In this document: positions 47,633 to 59,900 of the stretch, one piece after another | Numbering within the stretch: the first letter of the stretch is position 1 | Layout: each line of letters begins with the position of its first letter | NCBI GenBank assembly: GCA_949361645.1 | Contig: OX442419.1 | Span: 4,908,173 to 4,972,172, forward strand | Length of the DNA: 64,000 nucleotides | Source of the DNA: Spongilla lacustris | Lineage: Eukaryota > Porifera > Demospongiae > Spongillida > Spongillidae | Direction of reading: 5' to 3' | Notes under the pieces: model-generated | What the model was told of the DNA's origin: nothing | Databases searched by the model: none | The model's input: only the letters and a program-made list of their open reading frames with translations | Made by a program: the position numbers and the translations under genes

Positions 47633-49721
47633 TTAACCCTTCACCTGCGAAGGGCACATTATTGTGCCCGATAGTAGCGCTTGCGCAATGCGGAAGGCAC
47701 ATGAATGTGACGAGCGGGATGCGCGTACGAACAACATGCATTACGCGGTTTACATTTAGGAAACTGCAGCTGTCACTACGTATTTACACACTACGTAACC
47801 TATTGAGTTTTTATCGACGTCGATATCGCTATAGTATTAGACATGGCGTGCAATACGAAGCTCCCATCCGACCCCGAATTTCTTCTCCAGTACATGGAGG
47901 ATATGGATAGCGATTTGAGCGACGACGAGTTTGATGGCTATGTTGAAGAGCAGGGAAATGACGTGTGCGTGGACGAGGTAACCACAACGGATGTGGGCAT
48001 GCATGAAGCCATGCAAGTTGATGTGTGTGAGGAGGCATTGGAGGAAGGAACAGGAGAAGCGGTGATGGTGATGGAAGTAGCAGCAGAGGAGGAAATCATG
48101 ATGGATGAAGCTGCAGAGGAGGAAGCCAGTCATTTGATTCCTCCTTTTAGAACAAAAACTGGTGTCACCAAGGATATGAGCAGCTATGAGCCTGTCGACT
48201 TCTTCTTAGAACTGTTTCCTAAAGAGCTGATTGCCTACATTGTAAAGGAGACAAACAGATATGGGCAGCAGTATATGGATAGTCACGCTGCATACCTGGC
48301 ACAGCATCCAAAGGCTAGGGCTAACCAGTTCAAGGGAAAACCAATTGTAGTACAGGATATAAAGAAGTTCCTGGCCCTTGTGATAGCTATGGGTATAGTG
48401 AACATGCCAGACATGCAACAATACTGGAGCACCACATGGCCATTTACCTCCACCAACTTTTCATCAATCATGAGCCGTGACAGGTTTCTGCTTGTGCTGA
48501 AACTTCTGCATTTAGCTGACAATACAAAGATGGCAGCGAAGGGTGAACATGGGTATGATCCACTGTACAAACTGAGGCACCTTTTGTCCACACTGGTCCA
48601 GAGCTACAAGAAAAGCTACACCATGAAGAAGGAGGTCAGTGTGGATGAAAGTATCATCTCCTACAAAGGTCGCTTGTCATTCCTCCAGTACATGCCTAAA
48701 AAGCCCCACAAGTGGGGCATGAAGGCGTGGGTACTAGCTGAGGCAGCAACTGGGTATACATGGAATTTCCACCTGTACACCGGCAAAGAGGAGAAGCGAC
48801 CAGCTGATCTTCCACTTGGCACCCATGTAGTCATCGATCTGCTGAAGGATCTAGTGGGGAAAGGGCATCATGTTTACTTTGACAATTTTTACACAAGTCC
48901 TCAACTGTGCAAAACACTGCTTACACAAGGGTTTGGAAGCTGTGGAACTGTCCGCCTTGACAGGAAGGATATTCCTCTCTCCTTCAAGCGCAAAGCAGTC
49001 CAGTTTGGGCAGGTGGTATACTACACAGATGGACCCCTTCTTGGCCTAAAATGGATGGACAAAAGAATTGTATCTCTACTGACAACAATTCATGATGAGA
49101 CCATGATAACAAAAACAAGGCGTATAAAGGGTGCACCACAAGGACAGCAGGTGATCCAAAAGCCACAAGGGATTGACGAATACAGCAAATACATGGGTGG
49201 TGTAGACAAGGCAGGGCAACTGGTGCAGTATTACGGGTACAACAACTTCGCAAAGAAATGGTGGAAAAGAGTCTTTTTCCATATGGTCGATGTTACATTA
49301 GTAAATGCCTACATCCTATACTACACTGTTACCACTGGGAAATGTTTATCCCACCTCAACTTCAGGATCGCTGTAGCAAAAGGTCTGCTTGCTCAAACTG
49401 ATGCAGAAATACCAACTACATCAAATTTTTCAGCAGACACTCCTGCTAGGTTGTTTGGTCATAACCACTTTCCTGAGCCCGCAGATGGCAGGCATGACTG
49501 CACAGTGTGTAGCAACAGAAAGGCTGGCAAGAGGGTCACCACCTCATACAGATGCTGCACATGCAAAGCACCACTTTGTATACATCCCTGTTTCAAAACA
49601 TATCACACTGTTATGAATTACTAACTATCCAGATTTATAAATGAACATGTTGTCAGTATGACATTTGTTTACTATGTATCGTAAATTTTACCTCCTGTGA
49701 TATATTAGGGGGAAACACACC
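47633..49721. mobile_element. piggyBac-type element inserted in the mariner gene
   Basis: The left end is TTAACCCTTCACCTGCG at 47633, the target TTAA plus a CCCT terminus usual for piggyBac. A subterminal inverted motif (GGGCACATTATTGTGCCC) follows. The TTAA lies within mariner coding sequence (codons reading Val-Asn). On the right no matching TTAA end is found; mariner sequence resumes near 49721 with about 45 mariner codons missing, so the right terminus and some target DNA were deleted. The element carries one gene, 47843-49624. Confidence 0.75.
47843..49624 (+). CDS. piggyBac-family transposase, intact 593 residues
   Basis: A single uninterrupted exon from ATG 47843. Residues 1-95 are strongly acidic. 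The DDE_Tnp_1_7 core follows from about residue 115 (FFLELFPKELIAYIVKETN). Catalytic Asp candidates are D268 (VSVDESIISYKG), D347 (HVYFDNFYTS) and D455 (MGGVDKAGQ). The second Asp usual in the GGVDxxDQ motif is Gly here. An aromatic stretch (KKWWKRVFFH) and a C-terminal Cys-rich zinc-binding domain (CTVCSNRK to CCTCKAPLCIHPC, residues 553-583) are complete. It would cut and paste TTAA-flanked DNA in the nucleus. The intact frame suggests a recent arrival or an active family. The left end of the element is present but the right end looks lost, so this copy may supply enzyme without being mobile itself. Confidence 0.93.
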   Translation: MACNTKLPSDPEFLLQYMEDMDSDLSDDEFDGYVEEQGNDVCVDEVTTTDVGMHEAMQVDVCEEALEEGTGEAVMVMEVAAEEEIMMDEAAEEEASHLIPPFRTKTGVTKDMSSYEPVDFFLELFPKELIAYIVKETNRYGQQYMDSHAAYLAQHPKARANQFKGKPIVVQDIKKFLALVIAMGIVNMPDMQQYWSTTWPFTSTNFSSIMSRDRFLLVLKLLHLADNTKMAAKGEHGYDPLYKLRHLLSTLVQSYKKSYTMKKEVSVDESIISYKGRLSFLQYMPKKPHKWGMKAWVLAEAATGYTWNFHLYTGKEEKRPADLPLGTHVVIDLLKDLVGKGHHVYFDNFYTSPQLCKTLLTQGFGSCGTVRLDRKDIPLSFKRKAVQFGQVVYYTDGPLLGLKWMDKRIVSLLTTIHDETMITKTRRIKGAPQGQQVIQKPQGIDEYSKYMGGVDKAGQLVQYYGYNNFAKKWWKRVFFHMVDVTLVNAYILYYTVTTGKCLSHLNFRIAVAKGLLAQTDAEIPTTSNFSADTPARLFGHNHFPEPADGRHDCTVCSNRKAGKRVTTSYRCCTCKAPLCIHPCFKTYHTVMNY

Positions 49722-49824
49722 TGCTTACTGTGAGGTAGGAATTTTTTCCACTCTCATAGTACAGCCTTACTATTGCAGCTCTTTGCTCTACTGTCAGTCA
49801 ATGGGCTCTTGCTGCTCGAGGCAT
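49721..49824 (-). pseudogene. Mariner-type transposase, N-terminal remnant
   Basis: From ATG at 49824 on the minus strand: Met-Pro-Arg then RAAIVRLYYESGKNSYLTVS, the first helix-turn-helix of this mariner group. It contains an in-frame TGA eight codons after the Met. The sequence stops at the piggyBac side and, in the same direction, continues at 47632 after a gap of about 45 residues. Confidence 0.75.
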
Positions 49825-50774
49825 TCTTCACAGTCATGTGCACACAAAGGAGCTGCACCATTTTTATACTTTATTGATAATCTAATTGGTCTCCAAATGC
49901 TGCATTCTATTGGTCAACTATCCCTGCTTTTCTATTGGGCAACTACCCCTGCATTTCTATTGGTTAAAAATCCCTGAATTTCTATTGGTTAACTATCCCT
50001 GCATTTCTATTGGTTCTATTACTGCTTTTCTCCAATCATCATAGAGCTCGTAAAGTGATCCTTTAATCTTTTTCTGAAAGTAACAAAGCTCTGTAAGTTT
50101 TCAAAGTGCTTTAAAAACAGGTTTAAGGTGTCATTTACATGGAAGCATCCCGTGGTCTAAGAATTTAACAAGGGGGAGGGGGGGGGGGAGGGGGGCAAAA
50201 CTAAAAAGGTATCATTACATGTACACCACAACTGAATAATCAAATGTGGGGTATATTAATTTCAAAAAGGCTCTGCAGAGCCCTTAAAAAACCCCTATAA
50301 TCTTCATGTACAGGGATAATGTTAAATGCCTCCAGCTACCCCCCAGATGATTTGAAGGCTGATGATTGAAGTTCATGTGTGCTCTGCTTTGTTGTTAAGT
50401 CAGAGTGTGCTTTAATTCCATAGAAGATGATTTTTCGTGTTGTTTTAAGTTTTTTTTTCTTTCTGATGGTTTCTCTTATTGGTGTATGTGCAGTGCAGTG
50501 CAACATTTGGCCTGTTGTACATGTTAGAAGCATTTTACAAGCATGCAGGTACCTAATTACATTCATAGTGACTAGGTTTTTTATGAATTTGATTTGCATT
50601 GTTCCTTGTTGTGAGAGATGTTACTGATATGAGTTCACACCATCTGTCAAGTTTTACTCAGCAAGGGCAAGGTACATGTACATGTACATGATATGTACAT
50701 GATATTGAAGGTTGGGTGCCCATTCGAATTCACTGAATGTAGTGTCCTGGTTATGTATAGCTTACAGCTATAGT

Positions 50775-50915
50775 CTGCATATGAAGATATGCACAATGTA
50801 TGGGGAAGATTTTTTTTTTTTTTAAAACATAAATCTTCCCCATACATTGTGCATCATCATGCAAAGCACAACTCTCTTAAAAGAGAGGTGTGCTTTGCAT
50901 GATGATGTCTCAGGT
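50775..50915. repeat. Two adjacent hairpins near the mariner arm switch
   Basis: First hairpin: TATGCACAATGTATGGGGAA paired with its complement near 50833, T-rich loop. Second: CATCATGCAAAGCACA paired with TGTGCTTTGCATGATG across CTCTCTTAAAAGAGAG. They sit where the dispersed repeats change strand. Confidence 0.8.
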
Positions 50916-52294
50916 CATAGTGCTTGTATGGGTGGAGACTCTCTACTTAAAGAGTGTGAGGGTGTGCTTTAACATAGCATAATGTAACATCACACAAGAT
51001 GACTGATCATTCTGTTTGCTTAAAAAACAAATGAGGATGTGCTTTCATTGAAGGTGTAAGTTGAGCTTCTAACATGTACATTGGTTTAGTTCATACATGT
51101 TAAAAGCAAGTACAGTCACACATAACAACGAAGTTGCAAGCCCATCTACCCATACTTTAGCACACTATGACCTGAAAACTGATTTAAGGTGGAACCTCTC
51201 AACATGTTGCATTAAAAATCTACATGTACATGTAGCTGGAGGCTTGCAACTTTTAAATGAAAGCACAAAATTGAACTAGACAAATAACGCCTCTTTTATA
51301 ATTACTACCTCCAACCTTATGTGTTAAATACACACAGTACAATTACTAGATGGTGTCTTAAAATTGGAATCTTCTCCAAACAAAGAGATGTATTTTTTAG
51401 CAGAGACTACCTTTAACCTTAGTTATAACTAACACAGCTATAGGCTCTTTCAATACAATCACACCCTCATTTAACACAGGGTTTTGTACCTCAAAAGCAT
51501 GCACAATACTTTTGCCGACATTACTGGATACTGATACACATTTACACATGAACAATGTCCTGGGAGCTTAGGTATGTGGCTCACAACATCCTTCTCTTCA
51601 TCTTTCCAAGAATCTCAAGTTCCTACGAGTGTACATGTAACTTGTACCTTTAACCTTACTTAAAAATAAAAATAAAACACATGAATCATTTAACACAAAC
51701 AAAACACATTTTGAAGCACACATAACACCTTAGTCTCTTTACAGCTAAAAGGCTCTGCATTAAATCTTATACAAGGACGTGCACCACCCAAACATATAAA
51801 TCCTATAGCTGGAGGTTTTTGCAACAGTGTTTTAAATGATAACACTTACTCCAATCTCAATAGGATTTCTTAAATTGACAGATAAGCAACATATTATGAT
51901 CTGGAAAATATATGTTGCTAATATCAGGCTCAAAACATGATGCTCTCTAGCTATAGACATACAGCTGACTTCCCAAATGCTTTATGCTGGAACAACAATT
52001 CCCATCATCTTAAATTTACAACCTTCAAATTCACATTTAATGATGTAACACACAAAGTTGAAACTGTTTTAACACAGAGTTTTTCATACGAGTCTATTTA
52101 ATCAGTGATCCTATAATGCTAATAATGTGGTGCCAAGCATCACGAAAGCTATTTATAACATTACTCGATACTAAAGCAATTCTTCAAACCACAACAGGTC
52201 CATAAGCAGTATAAATTGTGACTTGCAGGTAACTAGGTATAATAGAGCGTACCCATGCTCTCTTAAGACATGCAGGTGACTTTCCAAATATTTT

Positions 52295-53890
52295 AAACCT
52301 TGCAGGAGACCGTTTGCTTTAAAACACTTCAACATAACAACAGGTGACTGTTAAAGCAAGAGGTCGCCATGCATGCATAATTTTAAAGAACAACACTTAC
52401 ACACATTGATCTGGAATAACTTTTTTTTTTTTTAAAACAAATAAAGTTTTTAACTTTTAGTAACAAGCCTGCACCATTTGATTTTGAATGAAAGCACTCC
52501 CTCATTTAACATAGACCTTTTCTGTGCAGACTCATAAAGCAGTGATTCTATCACTACTTTGGCACACAATTGGTGTTATTACATCACTCTTAAATCCAAG
52601 CATCACAAACGCACTTGCAACACTAATCACAACAGGCACGCTTAAAAAGCAGCACCACAGATTGTTCTAAGCTATATGACTCATAACTTGATTAAGCACA
52701 ACCTATCTTAAAAAACAGCACTTGTTGTTCCACGACATAGCTGGAGGCTTGACAGATGAGCTGATGCTCTCATATAAAAGCATCGACTGAAAGCATTAAA
52801 AAACTTAAATGCGTGTATGAGACAGCGGCTAAAACCAGTACACATTATAATCTCAGAACAAGTTTAGGTGCTTAGAAAGGATCGATGGACTCAATCACCT
52901 AATGTATTGTAACATTAGACAGCTAACACACTCTCACTAAAAGTAACACTTAGAGCAGAGGGTCTATATCCATAAGCAACTGTTAGAACACATTATGATA
53001 AGAAAATAGCTATATTTAAGTTTAAAAACTCACAATTTGTTGCAAGCAAACCTGTCCTAAAACAGTTATCTTCATTGAAACCCCAACCTATAGACCCAGG
53101 AACTACAATGACACTGCTATTAAATTCAGGCTATGGAACCTGTAGCTGGTGACTTGTGATATTTTATAATGAAAGTACTCCCCCAAATCACAACAGGCTT
53201 GTCAGACTCATGATGCAACGCACACCTTTCAAACATTCCCCAGCACATACAGGTGTATTTTTAAGCAGAGACTACATGAACTTTTAATAGCACACAGATA
53301 GAAGCTCAGATTGTTACATTTTCAATGAAAGCACACCTCATTCAACACAGTGGTTTACATACCTTAATAATCATTACTTTACCAAAAGCACACACTCACA
53401 TAACAACACAGTACTGATACTTAGCACATGCACAATGTCAGTGGGAACTTAGGTAAGTGGCTCACAACGTCCCTCTCTTAAACCAATAATCTTTCCAATA
53501 ATCTAAAGTTCCTACAGAATGAATCATTTAACACAAAAACAAGGTTTTCTAATAAACACCCAGGCTATAAATGTTATAAAATACAATTAAGCTAAAAGGG
53601 TCACAACAACTGTCAAAGACATGCACCAAACTTTCATTTGAACTTCTAAAACCTGGATACTTTTAAATGAAATCACTCCTTCACATCTCAACAGGAGTCT
53701 CAAAAGCTCATACCAAATGCAAGCAATGGCACATATTACGTATGATCCAAGATCTGTAGACATGTTGGGCTCAAAACATGATGCTCTCTTAAGACGTGCA
53801 GCTGACTTCCCAAACTTTTTAAACCTTACTGGAGGTCGTAAGCTTTAGAACACCTTAAAAAGTAAAGAGTTGACATAATTAAAGAACAAC
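52295..53890. repeat. Inner right arm of the mariner hairpin
   Basis: Inverted partner of 44510-46090, with few differences along most of its length (for example identical 20-mers on both arms around the TCATAAAGCAGTGATTCTATC region). Confidence 0.82.
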
Positions 53891-56800
53891 AATTACACAC
53901 TATGACCTGGAATTAGCTTAGAGGCTCACATCACAATGCAAGTACTTAAAACAGCAAAGTTTTTACTTTTAGTGCAATAACAAACAAAGAAGCCTATACT
54001 ATTACATTTTGAATTAAAGCACTCCCTCATTAATAACATAGAGCTTTTCCTAGGAGTCTCTTAAAGCAATGATTCCTACGAAACACCATGAATAAAAGCA
54101 TGAGGACTTGTGTCTTCACTTAAATAAGAGAGTAATTCATATGCAACAACAAACTATGATATTGAACTAGCTAACTACAAGGCTCAATCCCAAACACACC
54201 TCTCTAAAAAAATACGTACTTCAACAGCATGCACAATCATTTTGTGTGCAAATACATTACTGGATTGTATGAAACTAATGGACACCCTCAGGAGTACTGA
54301 TACTTAGCACATGCAATCTCTTAAACCAGTCATCTTTCCAGTAATCTCAAGTTCCTACAGGTGTAATTTGTAGCTTTTCAAGAACACACAAGCTTTCTAG
54401 GTAAAACAGAGACTACTCTTAAGACATGGCACCACACGTACATCCAACCATCTAAAACCTAGCTGCAAGCTTGCTACACCACAATGTTTAGGAGTCTCCT
54501 AAGGCTGATACACAAACAAACAGCAACGTACATCATAAAAACTGGGAACTACATGTAGCTAACAGCAAGGCCCAAAACATGATGCTCACTTTAAGACATA
54601 CAGTGATTGTGATCTGCTAAGAAACTCATAGCTTTATGAATTGAAATTAAAGCTCTCTAACAACACTATTTTCTAAAACATATCTCGAGGCTTTACATAT
54701 CAGCTGATACTCTAAAATGAAAGCATTGGCCCCTAACATAGAAACATGACTCATTTAAAAGCGCATTATGATCCGGAAACTAGCTACAACCCTACCCAAT
54801 CCTTACTGGTCAACATTAGACAGTTAAGCACACCCTCACATACAAAACCCAGAGAGTCTATATGCAAAGGCCACAGTTAACACAGCTAGAAAGGCTCCGA
54901 ACATGATGCAAGCACACCTCACCTAAAACAGCTGTCTTCTAAATTCATCTAATCCCAATTTAGGCACACCATGATCTGGGAACTAGCTAACAGGCTCGCA
55001 ATGGGATATAGTGACACTGTTCTTAAATCCAATCATTGGCTTGTAACATTAGCTGGCGATTTTTAACAAAAGCACCCACTCATATCACAACTGTCTTTTT
55101 AAAAAGAAGAGAGCCATTCATACACAAGCAGCACCAAAAAAGATCTGGGATGAACATTGAAAGTAATGCACACCTTCTCTTTAGAAAAACAAATTTGCTG
55201 GCAGCTTGCAACATAAGCTTGGAATAACATAACTACGAGAATTTGTTAAAGAGATCGGTGGTCTACACACTGACACATAATTAAGCAACAGCACACACTA
55301 TGATCTGGAAATGAGGCTCGTACCCACTTGTCTTTAAAACTGCAACCTTTGCTATCATCTAAACCTGCAGGTGTATTTTTAAGCAGAGACTACCTTTAAC
55401 CTTAATAACACTCACAGCTAGAAGCTCACGTTACATTTTAAATTAAAGCACCCCCTTATTAGATTTAAAAAGCAAATACCTAGCTTAACAGTATGCACAA
55501 TTAATCACTTTACTGGATGGAGGCTTGAATGCTCTCTGACCCTTCACATATGTATGACATGAGGCTTTCCTTACAGTATTAAATGGCACTTCACATAGCA
55601 CAAGAGTATCCTTTAATACGTCACAGGCAGTACCCATAAGTAGCATTGGTTTGGCTCCACGGGATCTTAGCTAATTGGGATGCGATGCTGCTGTAGGCTA
55701 TTAGCTCCGAGAGAGCTATAATCTTTTTTGATTTTTGCGTGTGTAATAACACACGCGTGTATATACGTGTGCGTCTCCGTTTCCTAACTCACAGAATGGC
55801 ATTGCATGTCAAATTCTTATCAGCCCGTAGCAGTGTCTGTCCGTACGATTGTGCTAATTGGTGCGCACCACATGGGATGTAAACATTCGTAACACCCACG
55901 TAGAGGTGGGGCATTGCTTTTTAAAAAAGATCCGCCTCCGAATTGTATCACGTGACTGAGACTGGTTATTTAATCACGAAATAAGTCTTGGGACGAGGTC
56001 GCGTGCGCATGCGTACGCGAAGAGAAATCAGTAGTGGATCGTAGTTTTAGTTTTGAATGTGAAAAGAATTCAATATTTTGAACGAAGCTTCACAATCGAT
56101 ATGTGAACACATACGAACTTTCAAAAGTAGTTAATTTGTTGTGCTTATTAAAATTAATTAGCATGATTAATAATGTATTAATTAAATGGATGTAAAAAAA
56201 TTTGAGGAAACCGACCAACTTAGTTTCAAAATATGAGATTTTTTTCTTACTCCTATCAAAAGTTATTCTCGGTCAAAAGCGTTGCGTTCATTCGTGGACA
56301 CCCTGTATATGCCTTCCGCAGTAGGAGGGTTAAACACGAGCCATTTTTTTTCGGTGGGGGCGGAGGGGTGGAGCTTATTCGTGGTACTTTACGGTAATAC
56401 ACAACCACTTGTACAGGGGTCCAATAGAGGTCTACTCACTGGCATAGGCCATAGTCATGCACCATGGGCCCGGCCTACCGCTCACAAAATTTACCGCCGT
56501 ATGTACGGGTACACCAAGCAGAAATACATCATGATGTATATAGGTAACCTTTGACGTCCAGCAGCATTAATAGAAGCAAAGTAGCACTCCTTAATTCCCA
56601 GACTCCGATGCCTACCTTCCTACCTCAAGTGGGTCCGAGTACGGGTATGGCCACTCATGAATTAATTCTATGGTATATTTATATAAACAGTGGGATTTTA
56701 TGGAATGAAATATACGCAGTAGTGCAGTATATTCAAAAATATACTTAAGAGTACACTATCGTATATTTTGAAGGTGTGCTTATATAAACGGTGACGTAAT

Positions 56801-56926
56801 TGACACTTGCGGATTCTCAAATATACGCCGTCGTACACTTTAAATATACTACACTGGTTATATTTTGCGCATTCCTCAAATATACGCATAAATAAACACT
56901 ATCGTATATCTAACTTTTGCACAGTG

Positions 56927-59900
56927 CTATGTGCTGTAAGGTTCACTCCATACACCGCTCTGACAGCTATGGCTATTTGCCATAGAGTCTGCATCATAAG
57001 TGTTTGCTTTGGGGTAATCGACGTAAGGATAACCCCATAGTTTTTTGTTGTGGGGTGCTTCGTTGCTGTGTGCCGTAAGGTTCACTCCATACACTGCTCT
57101 GACAGCTATGGCTATCTGCCATAGGGTCCGCTTCATAGGTGTTTGCTATGGGGTAATCGACGTAAGGATAACCCTATAGCTTTTTGCTGTGGGGTGCTTC
57201 GTAAGCTGTGTGCTGTAAAGTTCACTCCATACACTGCTCTGACAGCTATGGCTATCTGCCATACAGTCCGCTTCATAGGTGTTTGCTATGGGGTAATCGA
57301 CATAAGGATAACCCTATGGTTTTTTGCTGTGGGGTGCTTCGTTGCTGTGTGCCGTAAGGTTCACTCCATACAGTGCTCTGATGGCTATGGCTATCTGCCA
57401 TAGAGTCTGCTTCATCGATGTTTGCTATGGGGTAATCGACGTAAGGATAACCCCATGGTTTTTTGCTGTGGGGTGCTTCGTTCTTGTGTGCCATAAGGTT
57501 CACTCCATACAGTGCTCTGACAGCTATGGCTATCTGCCATAGGGTCCGCTTCATAGGTGTTTGCTATGGGGTAATCGACGTAAGGATATAACCTCATAGT
57601 TTTTTGCTGTGGGGTGCTTCGTTGCTGTGCGCCGTAAGGTTCACTCCATACACTGCTCTGACAGCTATGGCTATCTGCCATAGGGTCCACTTCATAGGTG
57701 TTTGCTATGGGGTAATCAACGTAAGGATAACCCCATAGTTTTCTGCTGTGGGATGCTTCGTTGCTGTGTGCCGTAAGGTTCACTCCATACAGTGCTCTGA
57801 TGGCTATGGCTATCTGCCATAGAGTCTGCTTCATTGATGCTTGCTATGGGGTAATCGACGTAAGGATAACCCCATGGTTTTTTGCTGTGGGATGCTTCGT
57901 TGCTGTGTGCCATAAGGTTCACTCCATACAGTGCTCTGACAGCTATGGCTATCTGCCATAGGATCCGCTTCATAGGTGTTTGCTATGGGGTAATCAACGT
58001 AAGGATATAACCTCATAGTTTTTTGCTGTGGGGTGCTTCGTTGCTGTGTGCCGTAAGGTTCACTCCATACACTGTTCTGACAGCTATGGCTATCTGCCAT
58101 AGGGTCCACTTCATAGGTGTTTGTTATGGGGTAATCAACGTAAGGATAACCCCATAGTTTTCTGCTGTGGGGTGCTTCGTTGCTGTGTGCCGTAAGGTTC
58201 ACTCCATACAGTGCTCTAGTAGCTATGGCTATCTGCCATAGGGTCAGCTTCCTCGGTGTTTGCTATGGGGTAATCAACGTAAGGACAACCCCATAGTTTT
58301 CTGCTGTGGGGTGCTTCGTTGCTGTGTGCCGTAAGGTTCACTCCACTCCATACACTGCTCTGACTGCTATGGCTATCTGCCATAGGGTCCACTTCAAAGG
58401 TGTTTGCTATGGGGTAATCGACGTAAGGATAACCCCATGGTTTTTTGCTGTGGGGTGCTTCCTTGCTATGTGCTGTAAGGTTCACTCCATACACTGCTCT
58501 GACAGCTATGGCTATCTGCCATAGAGTCCGCATCATAAGTGTTTGCTATGGGGTAATCAACGTAAGGACAACCCCATAGTTTTCTGCTGTGGGGTGCTTC
58601 GTTGCTGTGTGCCGTAAGGTTCACTCCAATCCATACACTGCTCTGACTGCTATGGCTATCTGCCATAGGGTCCACTTCAAAGGTGTTTGCTATGGGGTAA
58701 TCGACGTAAGGATAACCCCATGGTTTTTTGCTGTGGGGTGCTTCCTTGCTATGTGCTGTAAGGTTCACTCCATACACTGCTCTGACAGCTATGGCTATCT
58801 GCCATAGAGTCCGCATCATAAGTGTTTGCTATGGGGTAATCGACGTAAGGATAACCCCATAGTTTTTTGTTGTGGGGTGCTTCGTTGCTGTGTGTCGTAA
58901 GATTCACTCCATACACTGCTCTGACAGCTATGGCTATCTGCCATAGGGTCCGCTTCATAGGTGTTTGCTATGGGGTAATCGACATAAGGATAACCCCATG
59001 GTTTTTTTGCTGTGGGGTGCTTCCTTGCTATGTGCTGTAAGGTTCACTCCATACACTGCTCTGATGGCTATGGCTATCTGCCATAGAGTCCGCTTCATCG
59101 GTGTTTGCTATGGGGTAATCGACGTAAGGATAACCCCATGGTTTTTTGCTGTGGGATGCTTCGTTGCTGTTCCATAAGGTTACTCCATACAGTGCTCTGA
59201 CAGCTATGGCTATCTGCCATAGGGTCCGCTTCATAGGTGTTTGTATGGGGTAATTGACGTAAAGATAACCCCATTGTTTTCTGTTGTGGGGTGCTTCGTT
59301 GCTGTGTGTCGTAAGGTTCACTCCATACAGTGCTCTGATAGCTATGGCTATCTGCCATAGGGTCCGCTTCATCGGTGTTTGCTATGGGGTAATTGACGTA
59401 AGGATAACCCCATAGTTTTCTGCTGTGGGGTGCTTCGTTGCTGTGTGCCATAAGGTTCACTCCACTCCATACACTGCTCTGACTGCTATGGCTATCTGCC
59501 ATAGGGTCCACTTCAAAGGTGTTTGCTATGGGGTAATCGATGTAAGGATAACCCCATAGTTTTTTGCTGTGGGGTGCTTCGTTGCTATGTGCCGTAAGGT
59601 TCACTCCATACACTGCTCTGACAGCTATGGCTATCTGCCATAGGGTCCGCTTCATAGATGTTTGCTATGGGGTACTCGACGTAAGGATAGCGCAATAGCT
59701 TTTTGCTGTGGGGTACTTTATAGCTGTGTGACGAAAGGTTCACTCCTATACAGTGCTCTGATAGTTATGGCTATTTGCCATACGGTCCAATTCGTTGGTG
59801 CTTGCAATGGGTTACTCGACATAAGGATAACCCCATAGCTTTATGCTGTGGGGTGCTTCGTAGCTGTGTGCCGTAAGGACGTAAGGTTCACTCCATACAC

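Larger units (their letters stand above)
49980..55917. other. Non-coding body and right arm of the mariner element
   Basis: No genes. It holds + oriented GTGCTTT repeats to about 51080, then minus-oriented repeats (AATGAAAGCACTCCCTC type) to about 55450. Two perfect hairpins mark the switch. Sequence at 53890-55900 is further degenerate repeat without a clear partner on the left. Short open frames have no recognisable domain. Confidence 0.65.
43677..56305. mobile_element. 12.6-kb mariner-type element with giant inverted arms
   Basis: Ends CAGGGTGTCCACGAATGAAC and its exact complement are flanked by TA (43675-43676, 56306-56307); CAGGGTGTCC is a typical mariner terminus. Terminal inverted repeats of about 390 bp (43677-44065 and 55918-56305) are nearly identical. 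Further in, about 1.5 kb of left sequence (44510-46090) pairs with 52295-53890. Both arms are studded with a degenerate motif near TGAGGGAGTGCTTTCATT, in + orientation on the left and minus on the right. A mariner-type transposase gene (minus strand, dead) lies at 46792-49824, interrupted by a piggyBac element. Known mariners are usually 1-5 kb, so this size is exceptional. Confidence 0.85.
40403..56926. mobile_element. 16.5-kb nested insertion with CACTG/CAGTG termini
   Basis: The left end CACTGTGCAAAAACTTTGTT begins at 40403; the right end (complement of CACTGTGCAAAAGTTAGATA) stops at 56926. CTA is present on both sides (40400-40402 and 56927-56929). Joining the flanks gives CTTCCTTGCTATGTGCTG, exactly the local satellite monomer (compare near 58450), so both boundaries and the 3-bp duplication are secure. 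The element's own DNA is 40403-41993, about 120 bp at 43556-43676, and 56306-56926 (about 2.3 kb); the rest is nested insertions. CACTG ends with a 3-bp duplication fit the CACTA/EnSpm group, but no transposase of that group is present, so it is non-autonomous. Confidence 0.88.
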
